In this document: piece by piece, positions 1 to 9,033 of the stretch | Layout: every line of letters begins with the position of its first letter | Numbering within the stretch: position 1 is the first letter of the stretch | Source of the DNA: JBCDCB01 sp039182735 | GTDB taxonomy: Bacteria; Planctomycetota; Phycisphaerae; Phycisphaerales; UBA1924 | Reading direction: 5' to 3' | Assembly: GCA_039182735.1 (NCBI GenBank) | Contig: JBCDCB010000030.1 | Location: 1-43,760 of the forward strand | DNA: 43,760 nucleotides | The notes under the pieces: model-generated | Told to the model about the DNA's origin: nothing | The model's database searches: none | The model's input: only the letters and a program-made list of their open reading frames with translations | Position numbers and translations under genes: made by a program

Positions 1-911
<911 letters not shown>

Positions 912-1260
912 ACACGCCGACACCAACACCCGGTGCTCCCTCGCGGGAACCGCGGACGTGTGCAGCAACACGCTTCGATACGCGACAGAATCGTAACGAT
1001 TCAACCCTAAATTAACGCTCGTGGATCAGACTCGGTTCGCGAGCTCGGACCGTTTGGGATGCTCAGCGAACCGCCACCCGGACAGCCGGAGGGCGACCCA
1101 CAGAACCGGACTCGGCTCGCGACGTCTGCTTCTTTCTCCGGTTGTCAAAGACCGCCACGATCACAGACGAAACGCCACAAACCTCTTCAGGCTCGATGCG
1201 ACAATCGCTCAGTGTTCGCTCCCGTGGTGGACCCGTGGGACGCCTCTCGGCGAGGCGGGA
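912..1260 (-). other. 23S rRNA leader region
   Basis: About 350 bases between the predicted transcription start and the mature 23S 5' end, with no credible coding sequence. On the minus strand, positions 1153-1140 read GGTCTTTGACAACC. This resembles the boxA antitermination element found in rRNA leaders (the CTTTGACAA core), although the E. coli form is TGCTCTTTAACA. The boxA call is tentative. The remainder probably pairs with the unseen 3' flank of 23S during processing. Confidence 0.45.
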
Positions 1261-1266
1261 CCGGAG

Positions 1267-1294
1267 AGAATAGCGACTCCCCCCGACCTGTCAA
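1267..1294 (-). promoter_or_regulatory. rRNA promoter (sigma70 type)
   Basis: On the minus strand TTGACA (1294-1289) and TATTCT (1272-1267) are separated by 16 bp, an almost consensus housekeeping promoter. A run of six A (1313-1308) lies about 13 bp upstream of the -35 and could act as an UP element, as at strong rRNA promoters. The predicted start is near 1260. It lies just downstream of the protein gene ending at 1358, so 23S has its own promoter and does not depend on a 16S transcript. Confidence 0.75.
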
Positions 1295-1357
1295 CCGCTC
1301 GCCGAGCTTTTTTGTCACTCGCTCGGCTTCTCCACACACCCTCAACGGCTCATCCCG

Positions 1358-3328
1358 CTACAGACGCGGGCGACGGTCGGGGTTGTCCGCGTTCTCACGC
1401 TCCCGATCACCCCGCTGCGGGCGATCCTCGCCCCCCGCGGGCTGCGGTGCCGCCCCGGGCGCGGACACATTCGCCACGAGCCCCTCCTCGGCGTTGGCGC
1501 GGAACCACGCCAGCTCAGCACCCGTTTGCTCGTACAGCGAGAAGACGCCGCCGTCCTCGCCCGCGAAGAGCGCCTCGGCGCCCAGCTGCTCGAGCAGTTC
1601 GGGCACGACGTCCAGCAGCACGCCGCCCGTGAACAACGAGTAGGACGCCGGGTCGAAGGGCACCGGCTCGATCGTGCCGCGTGTGCCGTCGTCGCTGAGT
1701 TCGTAGACCTCGAGCGCCTCGGGGAACTCGAGCGCCGCGGATACGCGTTCGCCGGGCATCAAGGAGACGCGCCCGCGCCGCCAGTAGCCGTACGCGAAGC
1801 GGTAGACCTCTGCGACGACGCGCGCCGGGCTGTCCACAACGTTGCCCGCTTGGTGGGCACGTGCGCTCACCACAAACACCTGTGTTGACGGGGCGAAGTC
1901 GATGGGTTCGGACCACTCGCTCCACGCGCCGCGGAGCACCGGCTCGGTCGCGCGTTCGCGCAGATCGTCCGGCACATCGTTCGCGTGCCCGAAGAGCGGA
2001 TTCACGATGACCACCCGCGCGCGGTAGCGGTACGTCGAACCCGGCGCGGCGTCGAAGTCGTGGGTCCACAGCGTCACCTGCTCGAGCGTCTCGAGACGGT
2101 CGAGCGGGTCCTGCGGCCCGGTGTCGGCCTCTTCTTCATCCGGGATCGCGCGCCCGTCGGGCAGGTAGCCGAGCTCGTCGAGCTCATCGAGCGCCGCCTG
2201 CAGCTGCGCCTCGAAGTCCTCTTTGCGCTCGCGCAGCTGGTCGCGCCGCTCCTGGGCGCGTTCGCGTTCGGCTCGCTCGGCGTCACGGGATCCGCTGTCG
2301 CGCTCGCCGCGCCCGCCGCGATCACGCCCCACCTGCTGGCTGAGCGTCGCGTTGAGCTGCGCCTCGATGCGCGAGATCTCGTTCTCGAGACCCGAGATAC
2401 GCCGCAGCAGCGACTCCACACGCTCGGGGCGCTCGACCACGGCGTCCTGCTCCGCCGCCACGCTCGGGCGCGTCCAGGCGCGCCCGGCGATCATCGGGTA
2501 CATCGACGGGCGACGGATCTCTGCCCGCAACTCCTGCTCGGGCAGCAGCAGGCGGTCGCTCAGGTCCGCCGGCGTGAGCCCGCTCTCAAGCGCGCTCCGC
2601 AGCGACGCGCGACCGGGCACCGGGTCGAGCACGCGCGCCGGACCCCACGAGCCATCGGGCAGCATCGCCTGACGCTCCCACACCACGTCCACGAGCTCTG
2701 CCCGGCTGCGCCACCAGCGGTCCGGGATCTCGGCGCGTGTCAGCGTTGCGGCGAGCTGCGCGGCGTCGAAGAGGCTCTCGACCGAAATGCCGCGCACATC
2801 GAACGGCTGCGCCGCCGGGAGCACGCGCGCGAGGCCCGGTGTCTCACGCACCACGGTCGGATCGACCGTTCCTTCGAAGGCGCTGGCGACAGGTGTTTCC
2901 GGCGCGTGCAGCGCGATCATTTCGAGCCCGCCGTCCATGTCCGGGTCGATCCCGGGCGTCACCCCGCTGGGCAGTTCGACGGTGCGATCGACGTTCAGGT
3001 CGGCGGCGGCGAGCATCGTCAGCCGTTCCGCCGGGCGCTCCAGCGCCGCGAGCGCCTCTTCGAAGCCCGCCGTGATGTTCACGTCCGGCTCCGGGATCTC
3101 GGGCGGGATCGTCTGGGCTTCGAGCTGCCCGCGTTTGCGTTCGGCGGCTTGCTGCACGAGGTCTCGCGCCGTGCCGGGCGTCACCGTCTCGCCTTTCACG
3201 TCGAAGGCGTTCGGCGTGCCGAAGACCCCCACCGCGAGCATGAAGACCGCGAGGAACGCGATCGCGAAGAGCGCGAGCACGACCTTCTCGACGTGCCGCT
3301 CGAAGATGTTGATGCCCTTGAGCTTCAT
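1358..3328 (-). CDS. Single-pass membrane protein of the PilM-linked cluster
   Basis: 656 aa. A short cytoplasmic N-terminus (MKLKGINIFERHVEK) is followed by one hydrophobic helix at about residues 15-37. A long extracytoplasmic part follows, with a charged coiled coil around residues 305-380 (LLRRISGLENEISRIEAQLN) and a Pro/Gly/Arg-rich C-terminus. The ATG is preceded by GGAG and lies 13 bp after the stop of the preceding gene, so it is the third gene of the PilM cluster. I do not recognise a named family. Position and topology suggest a structural subunit of an inner-membrane platform, loosely like the extra membrane proteins in the Akkermansia Amuc_1098-1102 pilus-like locus. That comparison is inference. 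Confidence 0.8.
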   Translation of the reverse strand: MKLKGINIFERHVEKVVLALFAIAFLAVFMLAVGVFGTPNAFDVKGETVTPGTARDLVQQAAERKRGQLEAQTIPPEIPEPDVNITAGFEEALAALERPAERLTMLAAADLNVDRTVELPSGVTPGIDPDMDGGLEMIALHAPETPVASAFEGTVDPTVVRETPGLARVLPAAQPFDVRGISVESLFDAAQLAATLTRAEIPDRWWRSRAELVDVVWERQAMLPDGSWGPARVLDPVPGRASLRSALESGLTPADLSDRLLLPEQELRAEIRRPSMYPMIAGRAWTRPSVAAEQDAVVERPERVESLLRRISGLENEISRIEAQLNATLSQQVGRDRGGRGERDSGSRDAERAERERAQERRDQLRERKEDFEAQLQAALDELDELGYLPDGRAIPDEEEADTGPQDPLDRLETLEQVTLWTHDFDAAPGSTYRYRARVVIVNPLFGHANDVPDDLRERATEPVLRGAWSEWSEPIDFAPSTQVFVVSARAHQAGNVVDSPARVVAEVYRFAYGYWRRGRVSLMPGERVSAALEFPEALEVYELSDDGTRGTIEPVPFDPASYSLFTGGVLLDVVPELLEQLGAEALFAGEDGGVFSLYEQTGAELAWFRANAEEGLVANVSAPGAAPQPAGGEDRPQRGDRERENADNPDRRPRL

Positions 3329-3341
3329 CGGTTCGCTCCGT

Positions 3342-4643
3342 TCACGCCTCGTCCTCTGCGGGCGCCGGTTCCGGCTCGGGATCGGGCGCGATCCCGAGCA
3401 CCGTGCGCACGCTCGCCGGCATGTATTGCTTCGTCCACTCGCGCAGCCACACCGTTTCCACGCGGATCGTCGCGTGGACGACCGGGTCGCCGCCCATGAA
3501 GAACCCGTCGCTCACCAGCGACGCCGCGTCCGCGTCGCGGATGTCCACCTCGACGATGCTCGTCAGGTTCACCGACGCGATCGAACGCAGCACCGTCGGC
3601 AAACGCGTCGCGTCCACCAGCACCTCGATCGTCGCGTAGCGGATGTCGTACAGCGCGTTGGGCATCTGCGGCCACGCCAGGCGGCCCGTCGGCGAACCCG
3701 CGAAGTTCCACGCCACCTCGTCGCGCGCGTTCACCTCGCGCGCCTGGTCCGCGGGCGTCGAGTAGTTCCACGGCTCCACGAAGATCCGTTCGATCCGCTT
3801 CACCGGGCCGTCGGCCACCGACAGGCGTCCGCCGAACTCGTTCCGCGTCGCGCGGTGCAGACCCTCGATCAGGTCCTGATGCACCCACCAGAGCATCTGC
3901 CACTCCCACACCTGCTCGGGCGAGAGCTGTGTCTCGGGCGGGAGCCGTTCGACCGACTCGAACAGGCTCGGCGCGCCGTAGATGTCGATCGAGCGTGCCT
4001 GGTTGCGATAGATCTCCAGGCGCTGCGCGCCGAGCATCTCCGTGACGTCCGCCTGCTCTTCCTCGGTCAGTTCCTGATCCTCGCGCTGGCTTGTCAGACG
4101 CTGCACCTCGCGCTGCTGCGCCTGCTCCAGCGCGAATCGCACCTGCGCCGGCGACGGCGGCATCCGGATGTCGTTCTCCTCGAGCAGTTCCGCGTAGACG
4201 CGCGGCCACATCCGCACCAGCTCGCTCGTCATGCGGATCTTGGCCGAGTCGCTCGGCGGCGCCGGCAGCAGCGCGGGCCCGCCCTCAGCGCCGATGAGCA
4301 GCGACTTCCCGGCGCTGTTGATCTCCAGCCCGCGCTCCAGTACCACCTGCGACTGCGCGTTGATCTCTTGCAGCAGCGCCGCGACCCGCTCGGTCGCCGC
4401 CTTGGTCGGCGTGGTCTTGACGCTGAGCCCGGTCTGATCGGGCCCGGTCGCCTCGACCTGGTACGTCACCTCGATGCCCTCGATCGAACGCAGCTCCTGC
4501 GTGACGGAAGACTGGGCGTCGTCCACGACCTTCTTGTTCATGCCGTCGGCGATGATGTAGCCCGCCGGCAACGCCGCGATCGCAAGCACCAGCGCGATCA
4601 CGCTCACCAGATTCATCTTGAGAAACTTCAGCACCGGAGCCAT
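3342..4643 (-). CDS. PilN/PilO-position membrane protein
   Basis: 433 aa. Begins MAPVLKFLKMNLVSVIALVLA; one membrane helix at about residues 10-30 is followed by a roughly 400-residue extracytoplasmic domain and an acidic Pro/Ala-rich end. Its ATG overlaps the stop of the PilM-like gene in TAATG (position 4643 shared), so the two are translationally coupled. In pilus and type II secretion systems the genes after pilM encode bitopic proteins (PilN, PilO) that bind PilM and align the outer-membrane channel. Topology and order fit that role, but I see no sequence motif that proves PilN or PilO identity. Confidence 0.78.
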   Translation of the reverse strand: MAPVLKFLKMNLVSVIALVLAIAALPAGYIIADGMNKKVVDDAQSSVTQELRSIEGIEVTYQVEATGPDQTGLSVKTTPTKAATERVAALLQEINAQSQVVLERGLEINSAGKSLLIGAEGGPALLPAPPSDSAKIRMTSELVRMWPRVYAELLEENDIRMPPSPAQVRFALEQAQQREVQRLTSQREDQELTEEEQADVTEMLGAQRLEIYRNQARSIDIYGAPSLFESVERLPPETQLSPEQVWEWQMLWWVHQDLIEGLHRATRNEFGGRLSVADGPVKRIERIFVEPWNYSTPADQAREVNARDEVAWNFAGSPTGRLAWPQMPNALYDIRYATIEVLVDATRLPTVLRSIASVNLTSIVEVDIRDADAASLVSDGFFMGGDPVVHATIRVETVWLREWTKQYMPASVRTVLGIAPDPEPEPAPAEDEA

Positions 4644-6763
4644 TAGCGACGCCCCCCTTCGTTGCCCGAGCCGTCGCCCGCTGGCGCCCCCTCACCCTCC
4701 AGCTGCACGTTCACACGCAGCGTGAAGCGGTAGACCGGTTCGTCGAGCAGCGTGGGCTGGAAGTCCATCGGCAGCGGCGCAAGCTGATCGAGCGGGGTCA
4801 CCTGGCTCGCCGCCCCCGCGCCACCGGCGGCGCCCTGCTGCATGCCGCCCTGACCGTCGCGACCACGCGCGTTGCCCATCGAGGCGCCCGCGCGGTTGTT
4901 CTGACCCATCCGGCCCGCGGGCGAGCGATCGACCGCGTCAACGTCCGCCGCCTCTTCCGGCGTCAGCTTCACCATCGGGACCTCTTCGGGCCCGGGCGGC
5001 GGCGCGTACTGCAGCGCCATCCCCTCGCGGACCTGATTCGATCGCAGCCACGAGAGCAGCGTGTCGTTGAGGAACGCGCGGTTGTCCGGGTGGCGTGTGT
5101 CCGCGGTGATCACCACATGCAGCGCGCCCTTCGGGCTGGCGACATTGGCCCCGCCGGCGGCCGGCTCCGCGCCGCCGCCACGACCGCCGCGACCCCGCCC
5201 GCGTCCACGCCGATCGTTCGCCTGCTGCTGCGGCTGCTCGCGGACGCCTTCGCCGCTGGTCAGCGACGGCAGGGCCGTTCCCGGCGCGACGTAGTCGATA
5301 TCCAGCGAGCGCAGCTCGAACGCCATCGCATCGTCGGGCAGCAGGTCGCCGCCGATCGTGCCCGCCTTCTCCTGCGCGTCGGCGAACATCGTGCTCACGT
5401 CCGCGAGCACCGCGTCGTAGACGTTGCGCTGCTCGAAGAGTCGGCGGATGTTCTCGGCGGTGTACCCGGGCTGCGGCTCGTCCTTCACGGCGTTCCACTC
5501 GCTCGTGCGCCGGTTGCCGTCGCTGCTCGCTTCGCGCACCGCCGCATCGATCGAGGAGTTGGACTCCGCGGCGTCCAACGCCGCGCGGTCCATGATCGGT
5601 CGTACGAACGCGACGCCCGCCGCCGCGAGCCCGAGCATCGCCGCCGTCACGAGCACGGGCGTCTTGCGCTTCCACATCGCCTCGCGCACGACTGACACCG
5701 GCACGAGGTTCGCGCGGATGGGCGTCATGCCCAGGCCCTGCAGCGCCAGCCCGTAGGCGGTGGTGAGGTTGAGCGACGCGGCCTCGAAGTCCGCCGCCCC
5801 GGCGCCGTCCACCGACACCTGGCGGAAGCCCTCCATGCGGTGCACTTCGAGCTGCAGCTGCTGCTGGAGCAGCTTGCGCAGCCCGACCATGCGGAACGTC
5901 GAGCCCAGCCCGATCAGCCGCGTGATCTTCGCGTTCGGGTGCGTCTCTTCGTAGTACGAGATCGAGCGCTGCACGTCCTGCACGAGTTCGCTCAGCACCG
6001 GCTTGAGCGCCTGCTGGAAGATCGCCTTGCGGTACTTGCTGGTCTCGACCTCGCGCTTGAGCGCCTCGGCCTTGCGGTAGTCGAGCTTGTACGACTCCGC
6101 GATCGCCTCCGTAAACCGGTGCCCGCCCAGCGGGAAGGTGCGGATCCATACGCGCCCCTGCTCCGCGACGATCAGGTCGGTCGAGGTGGTCCCGATGTCG
6201 AGGATGATCGTGCCGGGCGTGCTCTCGGTGAACCCGAGGTCGTACGCGATCGCGTTGTACGCCGCGACCGGGCTCAGCGTGATGATGTCGCTCGGGAGCC
6301 CGATCTCCTTGTAAAGCGCCAGCAGCTCGGCGACCTTCTCCTTCGTGATCGCGAAGATCCCGACTTCGATCTCCGGCGAGTCATCGTTCGCGAACGTCTG
6401 ATAATCCCACTCCACCTCCTCGATCGGGAAGGGGATCTGCTGCACCGCCTCGAACTTCACCAGCCCCGGCACGCCCTTGGGCTCCACCGGGGGCAGCTTC
6501 GCGAAGCGCGCGAACGAACTGTGCCCGGGCACCGACACCGCCACCGGCGTCCCCTTCAACGCGTCGCGGTACTGCGACAGGAACGCACCCATCGCCACGC
6601 GGATCGCGTCGATCTGATCGATCCCCGGCGTCGAGAGCACCTTCCGGTGCGGCACCACCACAAAGTCGGTGACCTTTGCGCCGTCGCCATCGCGTTCGAG
6701 TTTGATCGCCTTGACGGCTCCGGCGCCGACTTCGATACCCCAGCACGCATTGCTCGTCGCCAT
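4643..6763 (-). CDS. pilM: PilM-like actin-fold ATPase with fused membrane domain
   Basis: 706 aa from the ATG at 6763, preceded by GGGAG with a 9-nt spacer; the frame stays open further upstream but that part is unlike the family. Residues 1 to about 350 are PilM-like: phosphate-1 loop GIEVGAGAVKAIKL near residue 9, the typical PFPIEEVEWDYQ stretch, and phosphate-2 motif ILDIGTTSTDLIVAEQG. Usual PilM proteins are about 350 aa and cytoplasmic. Here a hydrophobic helix (TPVLVTAAMLGLAAAGVAFV, about 368-388) follows. It leads into a roughly 320-residue extension with an Arg/Gly-rich run around 515-545. The extension may supply a PilN-like function in one polypeptide (inference). First gene of the cluster. 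Confidence 0.85.
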   Translation of the reverse strand: MATSNACWGIEVGAGAVKAIKLERDGDGAKVTDFVVVPHRKVLSTPGIDQIDAIRVAMGAFLSQYRDALKGTPVAVSVPGHSSFARFAKLPPVEPKGVPGLVKFEAVQQIPFPIEEVEWDYQTFANDDSPEIEVGIFAITKEKVAELLALYKEIGLPSDIITLSPVAAYNAIAYDLGFTESTPGTIILDIGTTSTDLIVAEQGRVWIRTFPLGGHRFTEAIAESYKLDYRKAEALKREVETSKYRKAIFQQALKPVLSELVQDVQRSISYYEETHPNAKITRLIGLGSTFRMVGLRKLLQQQLQLEVHRMEGFRQVSVDGAGAADFEAASLNLTTAYGLALQGLGMTPIRANLVPVSVVREAMWKRKTPVLVTAAMLGLAAAGVAFVRPIMDRAALDAAESNSSIDAAVREASSDGNRRTSEWNAVKDEPQPGYTAENIRRLFEQRNVYDAVLADVSTMFADAQEKAGTIGGDLLPDDAMAFELRSLDIDYVAPGTALPSLTSGEGVREQPQQQANDRRGRGRGRGGRGGGAEPAAGGANVASPKGALHVVITADTRHPDNRAFLNDTLLSWLRSNQVREGMALQYAPPPGPEEVPMVKLTPEEAADVDAVDRSPAGRMGQNNRAGASMGNARGRDGQGGMQQGAAGGAGAASQVTPLDQLAPLPMDFQPTLLDEPVYRFTLRVNVQLEGEGAPAGDGSGNEGGRR

Positions 6764-7075
6764 CGATGACCGCTCCCGTGGGCTCTCCCCGCCGCGCCGC
6801 GTGCGCGAGGGGCTTGGGCGGGGCATCCTACAGAGGAGTCCTGCGACTGTCCGAGCACGCCCGTCGTCGATCGGACACGTGCACAGGTCGTGTCCGCCGA
6901 CATCTGTCGGATACGACGCCCGATCGGATCGGGTTGCCGCCGGTTCGTGGATCGGTGCGGGCCGCGGACGGAGTTTCGAGGTAAACTGCTGACTTCGCTG
7001 CCGGTGGCGCTCTCGGTGGGATCGTCGCGCCGGCATGTTGACATCCGTCCCATCGCAGTTGCATGTGAGGCTGGC
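6764..7075. other. Divergent spacer between pilM-like gene and rpsA
   Basis: 312 bp without a gene. It holds the pilM-side promoter, the CGGACACG inverted repeat and, on the plus strand, a -10-like TAAACT at 6982-6987 with no clear -35. If that hexamer is used, rpsA would have a leader of about 80 nt. No conserved S1 autoregulatory structure could be recognised by eye. Confidence 0.4.
6825..6853 (-). promoter_or_regulatory. Candidate promoter of the PilM cluster
   Basis: On the minus strand CGGACA (6853-6848) and TAGGAT (6830-6825) are spaced by 17 bp. This gives a leader of about 55 nt before the SD and ATG at 6763. The divergent spacer 6764-7075 also holds an 8-bp inverted repeat (CGGACACG...CGTGTCCG) just beyond the -35. 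Confidence 0.45.
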
Positions 7076-8581
7076 ATGAACGCCACCCCCGAGTCCTCCG
7101 CTCACTCTTCAGACACTCAGGCCGAGCAGCCCAAGCCCCCGCAGGAGGCCCCGTCCGACGCCGCGCCGTCGCCGGAGACGCCCCCCGCGCCCTCGGTCCC
7201 GGAGCCCGAGTCGCTCTCGCCCGACTCCGCCGCCGCGATGGACGCCGCCATGCAGGCCGCCGTCAATCCCCAGCAGCCAACAGGTGACCCAAACCACGCC
7301 TCGCACCACCCCGGCCGCCCGGAGCTCAAGGACGACGGCGTCCACGCCCCGCGCAAGCTCCGCGGGCCCCGCGTCGTCCAGGGCGGTCGCGAACACCGCA
7401 AGGGCACCGTCGTCTCCGTTGGCCCCGAAGACGTCTTCGTCGAGTTCGGGCCGAAAGAACTCGGCGTTGTTCCACGCTCGCAGTACAACGAGGATGACCT
7501 CCCCACCGTCGGCGAAGAACTCGAAGTCGTCATCGAACGCTTCGAAGCCAACGAGGCCCTCTTCATCTGCTCACGCCCCGGCGCCGTGCAGAAAGCCGAC
7601 TGGGAACTCCTCCAGCCCGGGCAGGTCGTCCAGGCCCAGGTCACCGGCACCAACAAGGGCGGGCTCCAGTGCGAGGTCGCCAAGCACGCCGCCTTCATGC
7701 CCGCCAGCCAGGTGGACATCCGACGCATCGAGGACCTCTCCGTCTTCGTCGGCGAAACCCTGACCTGCAAGGTCATGAAGGTTGACCGCATGGGTCGCGG
7801 CAACATCACCCTCTCCCGCCGCGACATCCTCAAAGAAGAGCAGAAAGAAAGCCAGGCCAAGCTCCGCGAGTCCCTCAAGGAAGGCCAGACCGTCGAGGGC
7901 GTGGTCAAGAAGATCATGCCCTTCGGTGCCTTCGTGGACATCGGGGGCATCGACGCCCTGCTCCACATCGGGGACATGAGCCACGAACGCGTCAACAAGC
8001 CCGAAGACGTCGTCAAAGAGGGCGAGACCGTGACCGTCCAGGTCATCAAGCTCGACTGGGAGAAGAACCGCCACGCCCTCGGCATGAAGCAGCTCTCCGA
8101 GCACCCGTGGGACAAGCTCATCTCCGAGATCCAGCTCAACGAGGGCGACGTCGTGCCCGGCACCGTCACCAAGCTCATGGACTTCGGTGCCTTCGTCGAG
8201 GTCGCGCCCGGCCTCGAAGGGCTCGTGCACATCTCCGAACTCGACTGGAAGCGCGTCGCCAAGACCTCCGACGCCGTCCAGCCCAAGGCCAGCGTGCAGG
8301 TCAAGGTCCTCAAGATCGAGAAGGACAAGCGCAAGCTCAGCCTCTCGATCAAGCAGGCCAAGGACCGCCCCCAGCAGCCGGGCGACCGCGGCAAGCGGCG
8401 CGGCAAGGGCGAGCAGGACACACGCTCCGCCGACGAAATCCTCAAGGAAACCCCGCAGCTCCGACGCATGCGCGAGCAGGCCAAGCAGAAGCAGAAGGAC
8501 GAGAAGGAAGTCGCGAAGAAGTCCGGCGGCATCGGCGGGCTCGACTACCTCGGCGGCGGGCTCGGCGACCTCAAGCTCTAA
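7076..8581 (+). CDS. rpsA: 30S ribosomal protein S1
   Basis: 501 aa. The start at 7076 is preceded by GTGAGG; the frame is open upstream but carries no conserved sequence. Residues 1 to about 100 are a Pro/Glu/Ala/Gln-rich, probably disordered leader not found in E. coli S1. Four S1 RNA-binding domains follow: KGTVVSVGPEDVFVEF, GQVVQAQVTGTNKGG, GQTVEGVVKKIMPFGAFVDI and GDVVPGTVTKLMDFGAFVEV. The last two are the best conserved. The C-terminus is Lys/Arg-rich. The protein binds mRNA on the 30S subunit and helps start translation. Four domains is fewer than the six of proteobacteria but common elsewhere. Confidence 0.93.
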   Translation: MNATPESSAHSSDTQAEQPKPPQEAPSDAAPSPETPPAPSVPEPESLSPDSAAAMDAAMQAAVNPQQPTGDPNHASHHPGRPELKDDGVHAPRKLRGPRVVQGGREHRKGTVVSVGPEDVFVEFGPKELGVVPRSQYNEDDLPTVGEELEVVIERFEANEALFICSRPGAVQKADWELLQPGQVVQAQVTGTNKGGLQCEVAKHAAFMPASQVDIRRIEDLSVFVGETLTCKVMKVDRMGRGNITLSRRDILKEEQKESQAKLRESLKEGQTVEGVVKKIMPFGAFVDIGGIDALLHIGDMSHERVNKPEDVVKEGETVTVQVIKLDWEKNRHALGMKQLSEHPWDKLISEIQLNEGDVVPGTVTKLMDFGAFVEVAPGLEGLVHISELDWKRVAKTSDAVQPKASVQVKVLKIEKDKRKLSLSIKQAKDRPQQPGDRGKRRGKGEQDTRSADEILKETPQLRRMREQAKQKQKDEKEVAKKSGGIGGLDYLGGGLGDLKL

Positions 8582-8599
8582 CCGCACCGGAGGCCCGAC

Positions 8600-9013
8600 A
8601 TGGCCAATGGGAACAACGCCGCACTCGCCTCCGCGATCTCCAGCGCGGGGCTCTTCATCGCCGCCGCGATCGTCATCGGCAGCTGCACCGGCCGCGCGGC
8701 GGACAACCGCGCCGATGCGCCCGCCACCGTCTCGTCCGCCGCGAACGACCTGATCGGGCGCCGCGTCGTCGTGGACGTGCGCCCCGACGCGCTCGGCATG
8801 GCCGGACCGCTCCCCGTGTCGGTCGGGACCAGCGGCATCAACGGGGCCATGATCTCCTTCGACGGCGAACTCCGCGTCATCGAACCGAACTGGGTCTGCG
8901 TGCGCCGCAGCATCGCCGCGGCCGGTATCACGGAAGACGTCTGGCTCCCGATGCACGCGGTGCTCTCGATCCGCGATCGGGTCAGCGTGGCCGTCAACGC
9001 GCCGGGGCGATAG
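8600..9013 (+). CDS. Small membrane-anchored hypothetical protein
   Basis: 137 aa, 18 bp after rpsA and preceded by GGAGG, so probably co-transcribed with it. A hydrophobic segment at about residues 12-27 (AISSAGLFIAAAIVIGSC) serves as an uncleaved anchor, or as a lipoprotein-like signal with Cys28. The soluble remainder (about 40-137) is rich in Val and Ile and predicted beta (RRVVVDVRPDALG, MISFDGELRVIEPNWVCVRR). I do not recognise the family. It ends 20 bp before argS. Confidence 0.7.
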   Translation: MANGNNAALASAISSAGLFIAAAIVIGSCTGRAADNRADAPATVSSAANDLIGRRVVVDVRPDALGMAGPLPVSVGTSGINGAMISFDGELRVIEPNWVCVRRSIAAAGITEDVWLPMHAVLSIRDRVSVAVNAPGR

Positions 9014-9020
9014 CCACCGC

Positions 9021-9026
9021 TACACT
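9021..9026 (+). promoter_or_regulatory. -10 hexamer TACACT for leaderless argS
   Basis: TACACT ends 7 nt before the argS ATG at 9034, and no Shine-Dalgarno is present between them. This places the transcription start at or next to the A of the start codon. Confidence 0.6.
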
Positions 9027-9033
9027 CGCGCGC

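Noticed and set aside
7038..7065. TTGACA at about 7038 as the rpsA promoter
   Set aside because: The matching -10 position (GCATGT) is poor and would place the start almost on the ATG despite a good SD there.
7117..8956. Long minus-strand frames across rpsA
   Set aside because: Shadows of the S1 gene in GC-rich DNA; no family resemblance, and the plus frame has four S1 domains.
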